64,000 nt of DNA from Ferrimonas balearica (GTDB taxonomy: Bacteria > Pseudomonadota > Gammaproteobacteria > Enterobacterales > Shewanellaceae), in NCBI RefSeq assembly GCF_019802055.1, contig NZ_JAHVHW010000007.1:558001-622000 (forward strand), read 5' to 3'. A program made the translations under genes and the position numbers. Below the pieces are notes generated by a model. It saw nothing but the letters and a program-made list of their open reading frames with translations, did no database searches and was not told where the DNA came from. Of this stretch, positions 1 through 10,038 are shown one piece after another. Each line of letters opens with the position of its first letter. Positions within the stretch are counted from its first letter, which is position 1.

Positions 1-1
1 T

Positions 2-2338
2 GAGTCGGTGCGCTTTACCCTGGCGCACAGTCGCCAGCGTGAGGTGGAGATCCTGCAGGACCACCTGCTGAAGCGCTTTGCCGAAGACCCGGAGCTGACC
101 CCCACCGACATCATTGTGATGATGCCGGACGTCAGCCAGTACGCGCCTCATATCGAAGCGGTATTCGGTCAGTTGGACCGGGATGACACCCGTTATCTGC
201 CCTATACCATCGCCGATCGTCCTCAACGCGGTCACCACGTGCTGGTGCTGGCGTTGGAGCGTTTGCTGGGGCTGAATCAGGCCCGCTTTACTGTCTCCGA
301 ACTGCTGGATCTGCTGGCGGTGCCCGCCCTGCGGGCCCGTTTTGGCATCGATGAGGGGCAGTTGCCCCTGTTGCAGCGCTGGGTAGAGGATGCGGGGGTT
401 CGTTGGGGGCTGGACAGTGCGCAACGCGCGAGCTTCGACCTGCCGGACAACCTGGAGCAAAACACCTGGGCTTTTGGCCTGAAACGGATGCTGCTGGGCT
501 ATGCGGTCGGGCAGGGTGATGCCTGGGCAGGGATTGAGCCTTTCGAGGAGATCGGGGGCCTGGATGCGGCACTGGTGGGCGGACTGGCTCGTCTGCTGAC
601 CCGGCTGGAAACCCTCTGGAGCCTGCTGGCTGAGAGCCATACGCCCGGACAATGGGTGCTGGCGCTTCGCCAGCATATGCTGGCACTGTTCCTGCCCCAG
701 GATGAAGAGGAAACCGTAATTCTGGCCCGCCTGGATGAGGCGCTGGCCCACTGGCTGGATGCGTGTGAAGTGGGCAGCATCACCGAGCCGTTGCCGATCA
801 CAGTGGCCCGTGAAATCTGCCTGGCACCCTTTGGTGAGGAGGGGGTTTCCCAACGCTTCCTGGCCGGGAAGATCAACTTCTGTACCCTGATGCCGATGCG
901 GGCGATCCCCTTTAAGCAGGTGTGCCTGCTGGGCCTGAACGACGAGGATTATCCCCGCAGCCGTCCCGCTATGGACTTTGACATGCTGGCTGCCGGTGGC
1001 CTGACGGACGGGCAGGGCAACCCGATCCCCAATCAGTATCGCCCCGGCGACCGTTCCCGTCGGGAGGATGACCGCTACCTGTTCCTTGAGGCGCTGATGG
1101 CCGCCCGGGACCAGATCTATTTCAGCTACGTGGGGCGGAACGCCCGTGACAATGGCGAACGCACGCCCTCGGTGTTGTTGGGGCAGTTGCAGGACCACCT
1201 CAAAGCAGGCTATCAGCTGGAACAGGGCGGTGACCTGCTGACCCACCTGACCACACTGCACCCACTGCAGCCATTCAGCCGCGCCTACTTTGGCGAAAGC
1301 GAGGACCCCAGACTGCACACTTATGCCCGGGAGTGGTTTGAGGCGCACCAGGGCGCGGAGGAGGCGGGTGCTTCCGCCCTGGCCCCCTGGCTGCCGCAGG
1401 CCCCCATTGTGCTGGCGGACCTCGTCGCACTGCTTCGTGATCCGGTCAAACTGCTGATGACCCGTCGCCTGGGGATCTGGTTCGGCGAGGACACCGAAGC
1501 GGCGGAAGACCTGGAGCCCTTTGCCCTGGATGGACTGGTCAGCTTCCAGATCCGCGATGAATTGATGACGGTACTGAACCAGCACCGGGACGCGCCACCT
1601 CAACAGCGGGCTGAAGCCCTGTCGGCGCGGGTTGTGCGATTGGGTGGACGGGGGCAGCTGCCCCTTGGCGCGTTTGCCGAGCTGGCCACCGAGCATCTGG
1701 CGGAACCCACCCTGGCAGCGTTTGAGCGGGCGAGAGCGCTCTCTGAAGGCTGGCAGGAAACCGACGATCTTGAGTGCCACCACAAGCATGGTCCGCTGGT
1801 GCTGGAGGACTGGCTGAGCGGACTGTACCAGCAGGGCGGAAGCCACTTCCGCTTGCGCACCCTGCCTCAGGTTATTGGCGCCAAGGGGCAACTGAAGAAC
1901 CCGATGCATGCGCTGGATCTCTACCTGGGTCATCTGGCGGGCTGTGCTGGGGGGCTGACCCTGAACAGCTACCTGGTGGGGGCCGATACCGCCTTTTTCC
2001 TGGCGCCGATCCCGAGTGGGGACGCCAGCCAGCAACTGAGCCAACTGATGGAACACTATCTGAACGCCATGACGGACCCCCTGCCGGTGGCGCCACGGGC
2101 CGCGCTGGCGTACCTGGCTGAACGGGAGAAGCAGGAGGAGGACGAGCGTCCTGCACTGGATAAGGCGGCCACCGCCTACGAGGGGGGCTTTGCCCACGTT
2201 GGTGACCGGGACCGCAGCCCCTATCTGCGCCGCCAGTTCCCGGCATTTGCCGATCTGCCGGAGGAGGCGTTTGCCACACTGGCGCACACCCTCTACCAGC
2301 CTCTGCGTGAGATGGAGGAGGTGAACCATGGCGCATAA
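2..2338 (+). CDS. recC: RecBCD nuclease, RecC subunit (5'-truncated by window edge)
   Basis: RecC is the Chi-recognising subunit of the RecBCD helicase-nuclease that processes double-strand breaks. The reading frame is open to the left edge, so only the C-terminal ~778 residues are visible out of the ~1100 usual for RecC; the N-terminal part lies outside the window. Visible sequence matches RecC remembered from E. coli, with REVEILQDHLL, TPTDIIVMMPD, RYLPYTIADR and a central TWAFGLKRMLLGYA segment. The GTG at position 8 is internal, not the start. The 3' end overlaps the recB start by 11 bases, so the two are translationally coupled. Unlike E. coli there is no ptrA protease gene between recC and recB. 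Identification is firm. Confidence 0.95.
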   Translation, partial: ESVRFTLAHSRQREVEILQDHLLKRFAEDPELTPTDIIVMMPDVSQYAPHIEAVFGQLDRDDTRYLPYTIADRPQRGHHVLVLALERLLGLNQARFTVSELLDLLAVPALRARFGIDEGQLPLLQRWVEDAGVRWGLDSAQRASFDLPDNLEQNTWAFGLKRMLLGYAVGQGDAWAGIEPFEEIGGLDAALVGGLARLLTRLETLWSLLAESHTPGQWVLALRQHMLALFLPQDEEETVILARLDEALAHWLDACEVGSITEPLPITVAREICLAPFGEEGVSQRFLAGKINFCTLMPMRAIPFKQVCLLGLNDEDYPRSRPAMDFDMLAAGGLTDGQGNPIPNQYRPGDRSRREDDRYLFLEALMAARDQIYFSYVGRNARDNGERTPSVLLGQLQDHLKAGYQLEQGGDLLTHLTTLHPLQPFSRAYFGESEDPRLHTYAREWFEAHQGAEEAGASALAPWLPQAPIVLADLVALLRDPVKLLMTRRLGIWFGEDTEAAEDLEPFALDGLVSFQIRDELMTVLNQHRDAPPQQRAEALSARVVRLGGRGQLPLGAFAELATEHLAEPTLAAFERARALSEGWQETDDLECHHKHGPLVLEDWLSGLYQQGGSHFRLRTLPQVIGAKGQLKNPMHALDLYLGHLAGCAGGLTLNSYLVGADTAFFLAPIPSGDASQQLSQLMEHYLNAMTDPLPVAPRAALAYLAEREKQEEDERPALDKAATAYEGGFAHVGDRDRSPYLRRQFPAFADLPEEAFATLAHTLYQPLREMEEVNHGA

Positions 2339-5300
2339 GCTTGAGGCCCTGACCTTTCCGCTGCACGGCACCCGCCTGATTGAAGCCAGTGCCGGAACCG
2401 GTAAAACCTACACCATCGCCGCGCTCTATCTGCGCCTGGTGCTGGGTCATGGCGGTGCGTCGGCGCATACCCGCGCACTGACCCCGGAAGAGATCCTGGT
2501 GGTGACCTTTACCAAGGCGGCGACCGAAGAGCTGAAAGACCGCATCCGAGCCCGTCTGGTGGAGGGGGCAGCCTGCTTCCGTCAATTGGCGGAGCCGGAC
2601 GATTACCTCCGTTCGCTGATGGCGGACTTCCCCGAGGAGGACCATCCCCGCTGTGCCCTGATGCTGGATCAGGCCGCGCAGTTGATGGATCTGGCGGCAG
2701 TCCACACCATCCATGGCTGGTGCCAGCGGATGCTGCGGGAGCATGCCTTCGACTCCGGCAGTCTGTTCAGTCAGGAGATGGAAGCGGACACCGCGCCACT
2801 GCGGGAAGAGGCGGTTCGGGATTACTGGCGCCGTTTCCTCTACCCCCAATCCCGCCCGGTGCTGGCCGCCATCACCAACCTGTACGCCAGCCCTGAAGCA
2901 CTGGAACACGCGGTGATTCCGCTGATGGGGCCTCTGGGCGAAGGGGAGGCTCCGGCGGATCCCTTTGCCCTGCTCAATGAGCGCGCCCAGGCCGTGGCGG
3001 AAACCAAGTCCCGTTGCCGTGTGGAGTGGCCTACCTTTGTTGAGCAGTTTAACGAGGCGCTGGCCAATAAATGGGTTAAGGGCAATATGATCAAGGCGGG
3101 CCAGTTGGAGAACCTGACCGCCTGGCTGGAGGGTAACGACGAGCTGCCGCTGGACAACGCCGGTAAGGTGATGGCCCGTTACACCACCGGCACCTTTGCC
3201 GATGCCTTGTCTGCCGGGGGGAAAAAACAGCCGCAAACCGTGGCGGACTCCCCGGTGCTGGCGGCGTTGGAAAACCTGGCTCGTCAGCTGGCCAGTAACC
3301 CGATCAAGGCGGCGCTGCTGCGCCACTGTGCCCACTGGGTGGCAGAGCGGGTGGCGGAGGAGAAGCGACGTCGCGCTCAGTTGGATTTTGATGACCTGAT
3401 CAAGGACCTCGGTGCCGCGCTGGAGCGAGAGCACCAGGCGGGGGGCGACAAGCTGGCCAGCGCCATCCGACATCAGTTCCCGGTGGCGCTGATCGACGAA
3501 TTTCAGGATACCGATCAGGTGCAGTACCGCCTGTTCCAGCGGCTCTACCTGGATCAGCCGGACACCGCACTGTTGATGATTGGTGACCCCAAACAGGCGA
3601 TCTACGGTTTCCGGGGCGCTGACATTCACACCTACCTGAAAGCCCGTCTGGACACCGAGGGACGCCACTACACCCTGGATACCAACTATCGCTCCACCCA
3701 GGCGATGGTGGATGCGGCCAATGCAGTCTTCGAGTTGGGCGAGCGTCACCCGGACGGCCCCTTCCTGCATGGTGACGCCATTCCATTCCTACCGGTGGCC
3801 GCCAATGGCCGCAAAGAGGTGCTGATGGATGGCGACCGTGAGCTGGCCGCCATGACCCTCTGGTGGGACGACGGTGCCGAAGATGGCGTGTTCAGCAAGG
3901 GCGACTACGTGGCCCGTCAGGCGGAAGCCTGTGCGGAGGAGATAACCCGTCTGCTGAACGGCGCCACTGAAGGCCGGGTCGGCTTTGAGCGCGATGACAT
4001 GCGCCAACCCCTTGCCGCCGCGGATATCGCCATTCTGGTGCGGGATTTCCGCGAGGCGGGGGCGGTGCGCGACGCGCTCTCTGCACGGGGCGTGCGCTCC
4101 GTCTACCTGTCCGACAAGGACTCGGTGTTTGCATCGGAAGAGGCGGAAGCTCTGCAACGCATTCTGCAGGCGGTGGCCAACCCGACCGAGCGCGCCATCA
4201 AGGCGGCGCTGGCGACGGCGGTGCTGGGGTTCAGCTGGAGTGCGCTGGACGCCTTCAACCATGACGAACTGGCCTGGGAGCGGGAGCTGGCCCAGTTCCG
4301 GGAACTGAAGCTGTGCTGGCAGCGTCAGGGTGTGTTGCCGATGATCCGCCGTCTGCTGGCGCATTACGGTGTGGCCCGGCGGGCGCTGGCGGATCCCCGA
4401 TACGGTGAGCGCCGTCTTACCAACCTGCTGCACCTGGCGGAGCTGCTGCAAAGTGCCTCGGCGCAACTGGACGGCGAGTTGGCGCTGATCCGCTTCCTGG
4501 CGGAACAGCGGGAGGAGGGCTCTCTGGGGGATGAACAGGTGCTGCGACTGGAGTCGGACGCCGCGCTGGTCAAGGTGATCACCATTCATAAATCCAAGGG
4601 TCTGGAATACCCGCTGGTGTTCCTGCCCTTTATTGCCGGTTACCGCGAAGCTTCGGATCGCGCCGGGGTGCTGTTCTACCGCGACGCCGACGGCAAAAAG
4701 ACACTCACCTTTGAGGCGGACGATGCCGCCCGCGAGGCGGCCGACCGTGAGCGCCTGGAGGAGGATCTGCGCCTGCTCTACGTGGCGCTCACCCGTCCCC
4801 GTCATGGTTGTTACCTGGGCTTGGCACCGGTCAAGATGAGCAGGCGGGGCAAGCGGGGCGTCTCCGATATCCATCGTGGTGCACTGGGTTGCCTGTTGGG
4901 GGCCGGGGCTGAGCTGGACGGTGCCAGCGTCCATGCGGCGCTGCAAGCCCTGGCGCAACAAGCGGGTATTGCGCTGATGGCGCCGCCGGAAAGCACCGGT
5001 GCACTGCTGGTGAGCCGGGAGGATGAAGCGGCACTGACCGCACCTGCGCTGTATCGCCGCACGCCTCAACGGCCCTGGTGGATCGCCTCCTACTCGGCAC
5101 TGCTGACCGGCATGAGTGCCGACCACAGCCTGTCCGGCCTGCCGGAGCGCCTGATGGAGGTGAAGGATGAACTGGCGCAGGAGGAGGTGCAGACCCCGGC
5201 TGAAGGCACCATCCACGCGTTTCCCAAAGGGGCGATGCCCGGTACCTTCCTGCATGACCTGTTTGAGTGGGCGGCGGGCGAGGGCCGTGCGGCTCATGGG

Positions 5301-5972
5301 GCAGGGTTTGCCGGGATCCCTGATGCGCTGCTGAGCCAGGAGATCGAAACCCGTTGCGACCGTCACGGCTACGAGGCCCATGTGCCGGTGCTCAACAGCT
5401 GGTTCCGTGACGCCCTGTCACTGCCTCTGGAGCTGCCCACCGGCACCGTCAGTCTGGCGGGGCTGGATCAGGTGCAGGCGGAGATGGAGTTCTGGATCTC
5501 CGCCAACCAACTGGAGGCGATGGAGTTGGACAGACTGGTGCGGGAGGCGGTCTGGCCCGGTGAGTCGCGGCCACAACTGCGCCCCAACCAGGTCAACGGC
5601 ATGCTGAAAGGCTTTATCGATCTGACCTTCCTGCACGGTGGCCGCTACTACGTGGCGGACTACAAATCCAACTACCTCGGGGCTGACGAGCGGGCCTACA
5701 CCGCTGAGGCGATGCGTCAGGCGATGCTGGAGCATCGTTATGACCTGCAGGCCGTGCTCTACACCCTGGCACTGCATCGTCTGCTTCAGGCGAGGCTGCC
5801 GGATTACGATTTTGACCGCCATATTGGTGGCGGTCTCTACCTGTTTTTGCGCGGCCTGAGTGCCCACCACCCGGGTCATGGCGTGGTGACGGTACCGGTG
5901 GGCCGCCAACTGATTGAACAACTGGATGCCCGCTTTCGCGGCGCCGCCCTGGAGAGCCTGAGCCATGACTGA
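2328..5972 (+). CDS. recB: RecBCD nuclease, RecB subunit
   Basis: RecB is the 3'-5' SF1 helicase plus nuclease subunit of RecBCD. At 1214 residues it is close to the E. coli length of 1180. Walker A (ASAGTGKT) is at residues 20-27, a UvrD-type Walker B (LIDEFQDTD) is near 388-396, the helicase motif GDPKQAIYGFRGAD follows at about 418, and VITIHKSKGLEYPLVFLPF lies near 750. The C-terminal nuclease domain carries VADYKSNYLG near residue 1110, the Asp-x-Lys of the RecB nuclease family. The ATG at 2328 lies inside the end of recC, and the 3' end overlaps recD by 8 bases, giving one recC-recB-recD operon. No missing key residue was seen. Confidence 0.97.
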   Translation: MAHKLEALTFPLHGTRLIEASAGTGKTYTIAALYLRLVLGHGGASAHTRALTPEEILVVTFTKAATEELKDRIRARLVEGAACFRQLAEPDDYLRSLMADFPEEDHPRCALMLDQAAQLMDLAAVHTIHGWCQRMLREHAFDSGSLFSQEMEADTAPLREEAVRDYWRRFLYPQSRPVLAAITNLYASPEALEHAVIPLMGPLGEGEAPADPFALLNERAQAVAETKSRCRVEWPTFVEQFNEALANKWVKGNMIKAGQLENLTAWLEGNDELPLDNAGKVMARYTTGTFADALSAGGKKQPQTVADSPVLAALENLARQLASNPIKAALLRHCAHWVAERVAEEKRRRAQLDFDDLIKDLGAALEREHQAGGDKLASAIRHQFPVALIDEFQDTDQVQYRLFQRLYLDQPDTALLMIGDPKQAIYGFRGADIHTYLKARLDTEGRHYTLDTNYRSTQAMVDAANAVFELGERHPDGPFLHGDAIPFLPVAANGRKEVLMDGDRELAAMTLWWDDGAEDGVFSKGDYVARQAEACAEEITRLLNGATEGRVGFERDDMRQPLAAADIAILVRDFREAGAVRDALSARGVRSVYLSDKDSVFASEEAEALQRILQAVANPTERAIKAALATAVLGFSWSALDAFNHDELAWERELAQFRELKLCWQRQGVLPMIRRLLAHYGVARRALADPRYGERRLTNLLHLAELLQSASAQLDGELALIRFLAEQREEGSLGDEQVLRLESDAALVKVITIHKSKGLEYPLVFLPFIAGYREASDRAGVLFYRDADGKKTLTFEADDAAREAADRERLEEDLRLLYVALTRPRHGCYLGLAPVKMSRRGKRGVSDIHRGALGCLLGAGAELDGASVHAALQALAQQAGIALMAPPESTGALLVSREDEAALTAPALYRRTPQRPWWIASYSALLTGMSADHSLSGLPERLMEVKDELAQEEVQTPAEGTIHAFPKGAMPGTFLHDLFEWAAGEGRAAHGAGFAGIPDALLSQEIETRCDRHGYEAHVPVLNSWFRDALSLPLELPTGTVSLAGLDQVQAEMEFWISANQLEAMELDRLVREAVWPGESRPQLRPNQVNGMLKGFIDLTFLHGGRYYVADYKSNYLGADERAYTAEAMRQAMLEHRYDLQAVLYTLALHRLLQARLPDYDFDRHIGGGLYLFLRGLSAHHPGHGVVTVPVGRQLIEQLDARFRGAALESLSHD

Positions 5973-7986
5973 ACTGGCCGCCCCATCCCGGTTGTGGGAT
6001 GCGTTGGAACACTACGTGGAGCAGGGCTGGCTGCGCGCGCTGGATCTGGAACTGGCGCGCTGGCTGGCGCAACAGAAGCCTGAAACGGAAGAAGCGGTAC
6101 TGCTGGCGGCGGTGCTGACCAGCCATCAACTGGGGCGGGGTCACATCTGCCTCGACCTGGAGGCGCTGCTGGCGGACCCAGAGTCCCTGTTGGCGCTGCC
6201 GCCCGGAGGCCGCCGCGCCGAGACACTGCCCCGTGACTGGCTGGCGGGACTGACGCTGTCGGGCTGGCGCGAGCGACTGGCACAGGCGGAGGTGGTGGAC
6301 ACGGAGGAAGCGGGCTGTGCGCCTCTGGTGCTCGATGGTCACCGCCTCTATCTGCGTCGGTTCTACCGTTTTGAGAGCGAAGTGGCCCGGGCCCTGCAAT
6401 CCCGTCAGGCGCTGCGCTTTCCGCTGCCGGACGATGTCAGTCAGCGGCTATCGGCCCTGTTCGACCCACTGAAAGATGACGCGGAACGAGCGGGGCGGGA
6501 GCCCCACTGGCAGAGCATCGCGGCAGCCCTGGCGGCCCGCAGTGCATTGGCGGTGATCTCCGGAGGACCCGGAACCGGCAAGACCACCACGGTGGTGCGG
6601 TTGCTGGCTCTGCTGCAGGGGCTGAAACAGGATGAGCAACGCCAGGCCGCAGAGGAGCCCACCGGTTTGCGGATCCGCCTTGCGGCCCCCACCGGCAAAG
6701 CCGCGGCCCGTCTGTCTGAATCGCTGGCAGCGACGCTGGGAGAGATCAAAGCGGGCAATGTGGCCGGAGTCGAGGCCGGGGTGGCCAGTGTGATCCCCAC
6801 CGAGGTCTCTACCCTGCATCGATTGCTGGGGGCGCGGCCTGACTCCCGCTTCTTCCGCCATAACGCCGATAATCCGCTGCACCTGGACCTGCTGGTGGTG
6901 GATGAAGCTTCCATGGTGGACCTGGAGATGATGGCGGCACTGCTGTCGGCACTGCCACCGCGAGCCCGTCTGATCCTGCTGGGCGACAAGGACCAGCTGG
7001 CCTCGGTGGAGGCGGGGGCGGTACTCGGCGATCTCTGCCGCTTTGCGGGCGACGCCCGTTATCAGGCGGACACCCGGGGCTTTGTTTACCGGGCCACCGG
7101 CTACGATCTGGAATCCTTCCAGGGCCCCGGCGGCGACATTGAGCAGCAGATTGTGATGCTGCGTAAGAGCCACCGTTTTGGCGCTGACTCCGGCATCGGC
7201 AACCTGGCTCGCGCCGTTAATGGCGGGGCCGTCAGTGCGGTGAAAGCAACCTGGGACCGCTTCGGTGACATTACGGCACTGAGTCCGGCCAGTGTTCAGG
7301 AACCGGCGCTGAAGCAACTGGTTCTGGATGGGATCGCCGCCGGACTGGAGGGGCAACCCAAGGGGTATCGCCACTATCTGTCGGTGATGGCCGCCGGCCT
7401 GAACGAACAGGGGTGTGGCCCGGAAGAGGAGGCCTGGGCCCGTTCTGTGCTGAACGCCTTTGGCGAGTTCCAATTGCTCTGCGCCGTGCGCGAAGGGGAG
7501 TGGGGCGTCAGCGGCCTCAATGACCGGGTTACCAGCCTGCTGGGGCAGGCGGGTCTGATCGACGCCAGCCAGCCCTGGTACGCCGGACGTCCGGTGATGA
7601 TGATGCGTAACGACTACGGCCTGGGACTGATGAACGGGGACATCGGCATCTGCCTGCCTTTTGCCGGGGAGAGTGGTGAGCCGGTTCTTCGGGTGGTGTT
7701 CCCGATGCCGGATGGCACCCTGAAACGGGTGCTGCCCTCCCGCTTAACCGAGGTGGAGACCGTATTCGCCATGACGGTGCACAAATCCCAGGGCAGTGAG
7801 TTTGCCCACACTGCCATGGTGCTGCCCGCCGACCCCAACCCGGTGCTGACCCGCGAACTGGTCTACACCGGCATCACCCGGGCCCGGCGCTGGTTTACCC
7901 TGGTCGCCCCCCGTCCTGCCTTGCTGGATAACGCCATCCGCCAGCGTACTCAGCGCGCCAGTGGATTAGGCGAACGTCTGAAATAA
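5965..7986 (+). CDS. recD: RecBCD nuclease, RecD subunit (5'-3' helicase)
   Basis: RecD is the 5'-3' SF1B helicase of RecBCD. The protein has 673 residues, slightly longer than E. coli RecD (608). Walker A (GGPGTGKTTT) is near residue 200, Walker B/DEAS (VVDEASMVD) near 310, and the C-terminal motif AMTVHKSQGSEF with YTGITRARRWFTLV closes the second helicase domain. The start ATG overlaps the recB stop region, so expression is coupled. An intrinsic terminator follows directly after the stop, marking the operon end. Confidence 0.97.
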   Translation: MTELAAPSRLWDALEHYVEQGWLRALDLELARWLAQQKPETEEAVLLAAVLTSHQLGRGHICLDLEALLADPESLLALPPGGRRAETLPRDWLAGLTLSGWRERLAQAEVVDTEEAGCAPLVLDGHRLYLRRFYRFESEVARALQSRQALRFPLPDDVSQRLSALFDPLKDDAERAGREPHWQSIAAALAARSALAVISGGPGTGKTTTVVRLLALLQGLKQDEQRQAAEEPTGLRIRLAAPTGKAAARLSESLAATLGEIKAGNVAGVEAGVASVIPTEVSTLHRLLGARPDSRFFRHNADNPLHLDLLVVDEASMVDLEMMAALLSALPPRARLILLGDKDQLASVEAGAVLGDLCRFAGDARYQADTRGFVYRATGYDLESFQGPGGDIEQQIVMLRKSHRFGADSGIGNLARAVNGGAVSAVKATWDRFGDITALSPASVQEPALKQLVLDGIAAGLEGQPKGYRHYLSVMAAGLNEQGCGPEEEAWARSVLNAFGEFQLLCAVREGEWGVSGLNDRVTSLLGQAGLIDASQPWYAGRPVMMMRNDYGLGLMNGDIGICLPFAGESGEPVLRVVFPMPDGTLKRVLPSRLTEVETVFAMTVHKSQGSEFAHTAMVLPADPNPVLTRELVYTGITRARRWFTLVAPRPALLDNAIRQRTQRASGLGERLK

Positions 7987-7990
7987 AAGA

Positions 7991-8019
7991 AAAGGGGCCT
8001 CAGGGCCCCTTTCTTTTTA
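7991..8019. terminator. Bidirectional intrinsic terminator after recD
   Basis: A 9-bp perfect stem AAAGGGGCC/GGCCCCTTT with loop TCAG is followed by CTTTTT on the plus strand, and on the minus strand the A-rich side gives a T-run. It separates recD from the convergent minus-strand gene ending at 8026. Confidence 0.9.
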
Positions 8020-8025
8020 TCTGGG

Positions 8026-8586
8026 TCAATCCTCTTCGCCGAGGAAGACGCCATCGTGATCGTAGATTCGGTGAGAAAAAATCCGGTGGTAACGGACCGG
8101 ATGGGGTTGGGCGATAATGGTACCCCCACAGCCCGGGTGGCGGAAGCTGGTGGTGTGTATGCCGTGGTAGCGAAACCGGCGGAGCTCCAGGTCGTACTCC
8201 TTTTGGGCGATGGGCACCACCTCGATGCTGCTGCACCTTAAGCACTTCTCGGTGCCGCGCCGTCGCTCATAGAATTCCAGCATAACGCGGAGATAAGACA
8301 GCCGTTCGCACAGGTCCGTCAGTCGCTGTGGCCGGAACAGCCGTCGCAGCCAGGAGGCGTTGTGGGCGCTGATATCCTCCCGAAGCTGCTTTAATGCTTC
8401 CAGCTTGCCGTTCACATGAAAACGCTCAATGGCCACCAGAGTCTGGCACTGCATACACCAGCCCAGTTCCCGATCGATGCTGATCTCACGGCCATCAAAT
8501 CGGTAGCTGTGGGGGCCGGAGAGCACTTCATCCAGAGCGATAAAGTCACAGCGGTTGCAGACAAACTCAATACAGGGCACCGACAT
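8026..8586 (-). CDS. Zinc-ribbon-like protein of unknown function
   Basis: I do not recognise this 186-residue protein. It carries Cys pairs spaced like zinc ligands: C10-x2-C13 (with C5 just before), C44-x2-C47 and C115-x2-C118, plus a late HPGCGG near residue 157. No signal peptide or membrane segment is evident, so a cytoplasmic metal-binding protein is likely. The ATG at 8586 is preferred because AAGGA lies about ten bases upstream; an in-frame GTG at 8625 would add 13 residues but has no obvious ribosome-binding site. It stands alone between recD and yjjG. Function is not assigned. Confidence 0.65.
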   Translation of the reverse strand: MSVPCIEFVCNRCDFIALDEVLSGPHSYRFDGREISIDRELGWCMQCQTLVAIERFHVNGKLEALKQLREDISAHNASWLRRLFRPQRLTDLCERLSYLRVMLEFYERRRGTEKCLRCSSIEVVPIAQKEYDLELRRFRYHGIHTTSFRHPGCGGTIIAQPHPVRYHRIFSHRIYDHDGVFLGEED

Positions 8587-8747
8587 GGTCCAACCATCCT
8601 TGCAGGCAAACAGAGAGGAGGCCACTATCGGGGCTTTCTACCGGGAAAATGTTGATCCGGAACAGGATTTTTCTGGAGTCCGGTTCGAACCGGAGGAGAC
8701 AGGGGCACCCATGAGCGCCCCGGGGTGTTGATGCGAAGCGCTGACGC

Positions 8748-9419
8748 TTACGCGAAACGCTGACGCAGCTGGTCGTGGTGCTGAATCTCGAAGTGGGGGG
8801 TAATCTCCGCGCTGCCCTCCTGCTGGCTCGGGTTGTACCAACAGGTGTTCAGGCCTGCATTGAAGCCTCCGAGGATGTCGGTATGGAGGTTGTCCCCCAC
8901 CATCAGCACCTGCTGCTTATCAGGTTGGCCCATCATTTCCAGAGCGTGCTGGAATATGCCGGCATGAGGCTTGGTGATCCCCACCTCTTCGGAGATCACC
9001 ACCAGCTCAAACGCTTCAGCCAGACCGGTACGCTCCAGCCGGATGCTTTGCAGCTCGGTAAAGCCGTTGGTGATGATCCCCAACCGGGCTTTGCCTGCCA
9101 GGGTATCGATCAACTCGCGGACGCCGGGTAGCGGGGCACAGATATCGGCCATCGCTTGAAGGAAGTCGGAGTTGAGCTGGTGGCCGGTGGTGCCCAATTG
9201 GGCGGCCCAGCCGTCAAAGCGAGTGCTTTGCAGGGTTTTGGCGTCGATCTCTCCGGCGTTGTAAGCCTGCCACAGAGGCTGGTTTACCGCCTGGTATTCG
9301 CGATAGTTCTGGTCGCTGAAAGTCACGCCATGGTGTGAGAACATCCGTTTCAGCCCAGCCAGGGCGTCAAAGTGAAACAGGGTTTCGTCGGCGTCAAACA
9401 GGATCCACTGGTAGGGCAT
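8748..9419 (-). CDS. yjjG: HAD-family pyrimidine 5'-nucleotidase, YjjG-type
   Basis: This 223-residue HAD phosphatase matches YjjG (225 aa in E. coli), which hydrolyses dUMP, dTMP and non-canonical pyrimidine nucleotides in the cytoplasm (family knowledge). HAD motif I is FDADETLF at residues 8-15, with D9 as nucleophile and D11 as acid/base. Motif II is IITNG, motif III is the Lys in GITKP, and motif IV is VGDNLHTD. An upstream extension of the open frame to 9608 lacks family similarity, so the ATG at 9419 (MPYQW) is taken as the start. The assignment to YjjG rather than another HAD nucleotidase is by overall resemblance. Confidence 0.88.
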   Translation of the reverse strand: MPYQWILFDADETLFHFDALAGLKRMFSHHGVTFSDQNYREYQAVNQPLWQAYNAGEIDAKTLQSTRFDGWAAQLGTTGHQLNSDFLQAMADICAPLPGVRELIDTLAGKARLGIITNGFTELQSIRLERTGLAEAFELVVISEEVGITKPHAGIFQHALEMMGQPDKQQVLMVGDNLHTDILGGFNAGLNTCWYNPSQQEGSAEITPHFEIQHHDQLRQRFA

Positions 9420-9528
9420 TGTGGTGATTCTTATGGTTTTGGATTGGGGGAGTGTAAAGCCTTTGTCTGACCTTCCAAACCCCCAAATTGTCCGGGGCCC
9501 TTTTGCGCCGAACCGGTTGCGCCCCTCG

Positions 9529-9882
9529 TTACACTCGGTCGCTCCACACCGCCCACTCGTTGCCTGCCGGGTCGAGAAAGTGGAAGCGGCGACCACCGGG
9601 AAAGGCAAAAATCGGCTTGTGAAGTTTCCCCCCGGCGGCCTCTACGGCCTGCTGAGTGGCTTCCAACTCCTGACTGTAGAGCACCGGCAGTGCGGCGCCT
9701 TGTTCGCTGCGCGAAGCGAGGGGAGCGCGGAAGAACCCGCCCGCCAATCCGGCATTCTCAAAAGCCACGTAATCCGGACCGTAATCGGTGAACTGCCAGC
9801 CAAACACGCTACTGAAAAACGCTTTGACCGGATCCAGATCCGACGCGGGTAACTCCAGATAGTTGATGTGGTGATGACTCAT
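9529..9882 (-). CDS. VOC-superfamily (glyoxalase-like) protein
   Basis: The protein has 117 residues with one vicinal-oxygen-chelate fold: the N-terminal LELPASDLDPVKAFFSSVFGW and C-terminal FHFLDPAGNEWAVW segments are typical of the glyoxalase/bleomycin-resistance superfamily. Substrate cannot be told from sequence. A good ribosome-binding site (AGGGAG) precedes the ATG. It reads away from prlC, and an orphan minus-strand terminator about 160 bases upstream may belong to a leader or small RNA. It sits just upstream of yjjG on the same strand, with about 110 bases between. Confidence 0.85.
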   Translation of the reverse strand: MSHHHINYLELPASDLDPVKAFFSSVFGWQFTDYGPDYVAFENAGLAGGFFRAPLASRSEQGAALPVLYSQELEATQQAVEAAGGKLHKPIFAFPGGRRFHFLDPAGNEWAVWSDRV

Positions 9883-10038
9883 ATTGGCTCCCTGTCCGTT
9901 CTGACGATGTGCGTTGTCCTTCAGCGCTTACCTTAGCGCCTGGGCGGGGTTTCACCAATCACAATGCACTGGGGCCGTTCGCTTGAGTCGGATGGGGATT
10001 GGAGGAGGGGGCGAGTTGGGAGGGAAAGTCAGGGAGCC

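Noticed and set aside
1872-5381. Long minus-strand open frames (632 and 530 codons) opposite recC and recB
   Set aside because: No family similarity, atypical composition, and they fully overlap clearly identified RecC and RecB.
8670-8700. tRNA-like GGTTCGAACC motif
   Set aside because: It is just a 16-base palindrome (TCCGGTTCGAACCGGA); no acceptor, D or anticodon arms can be formed around it.
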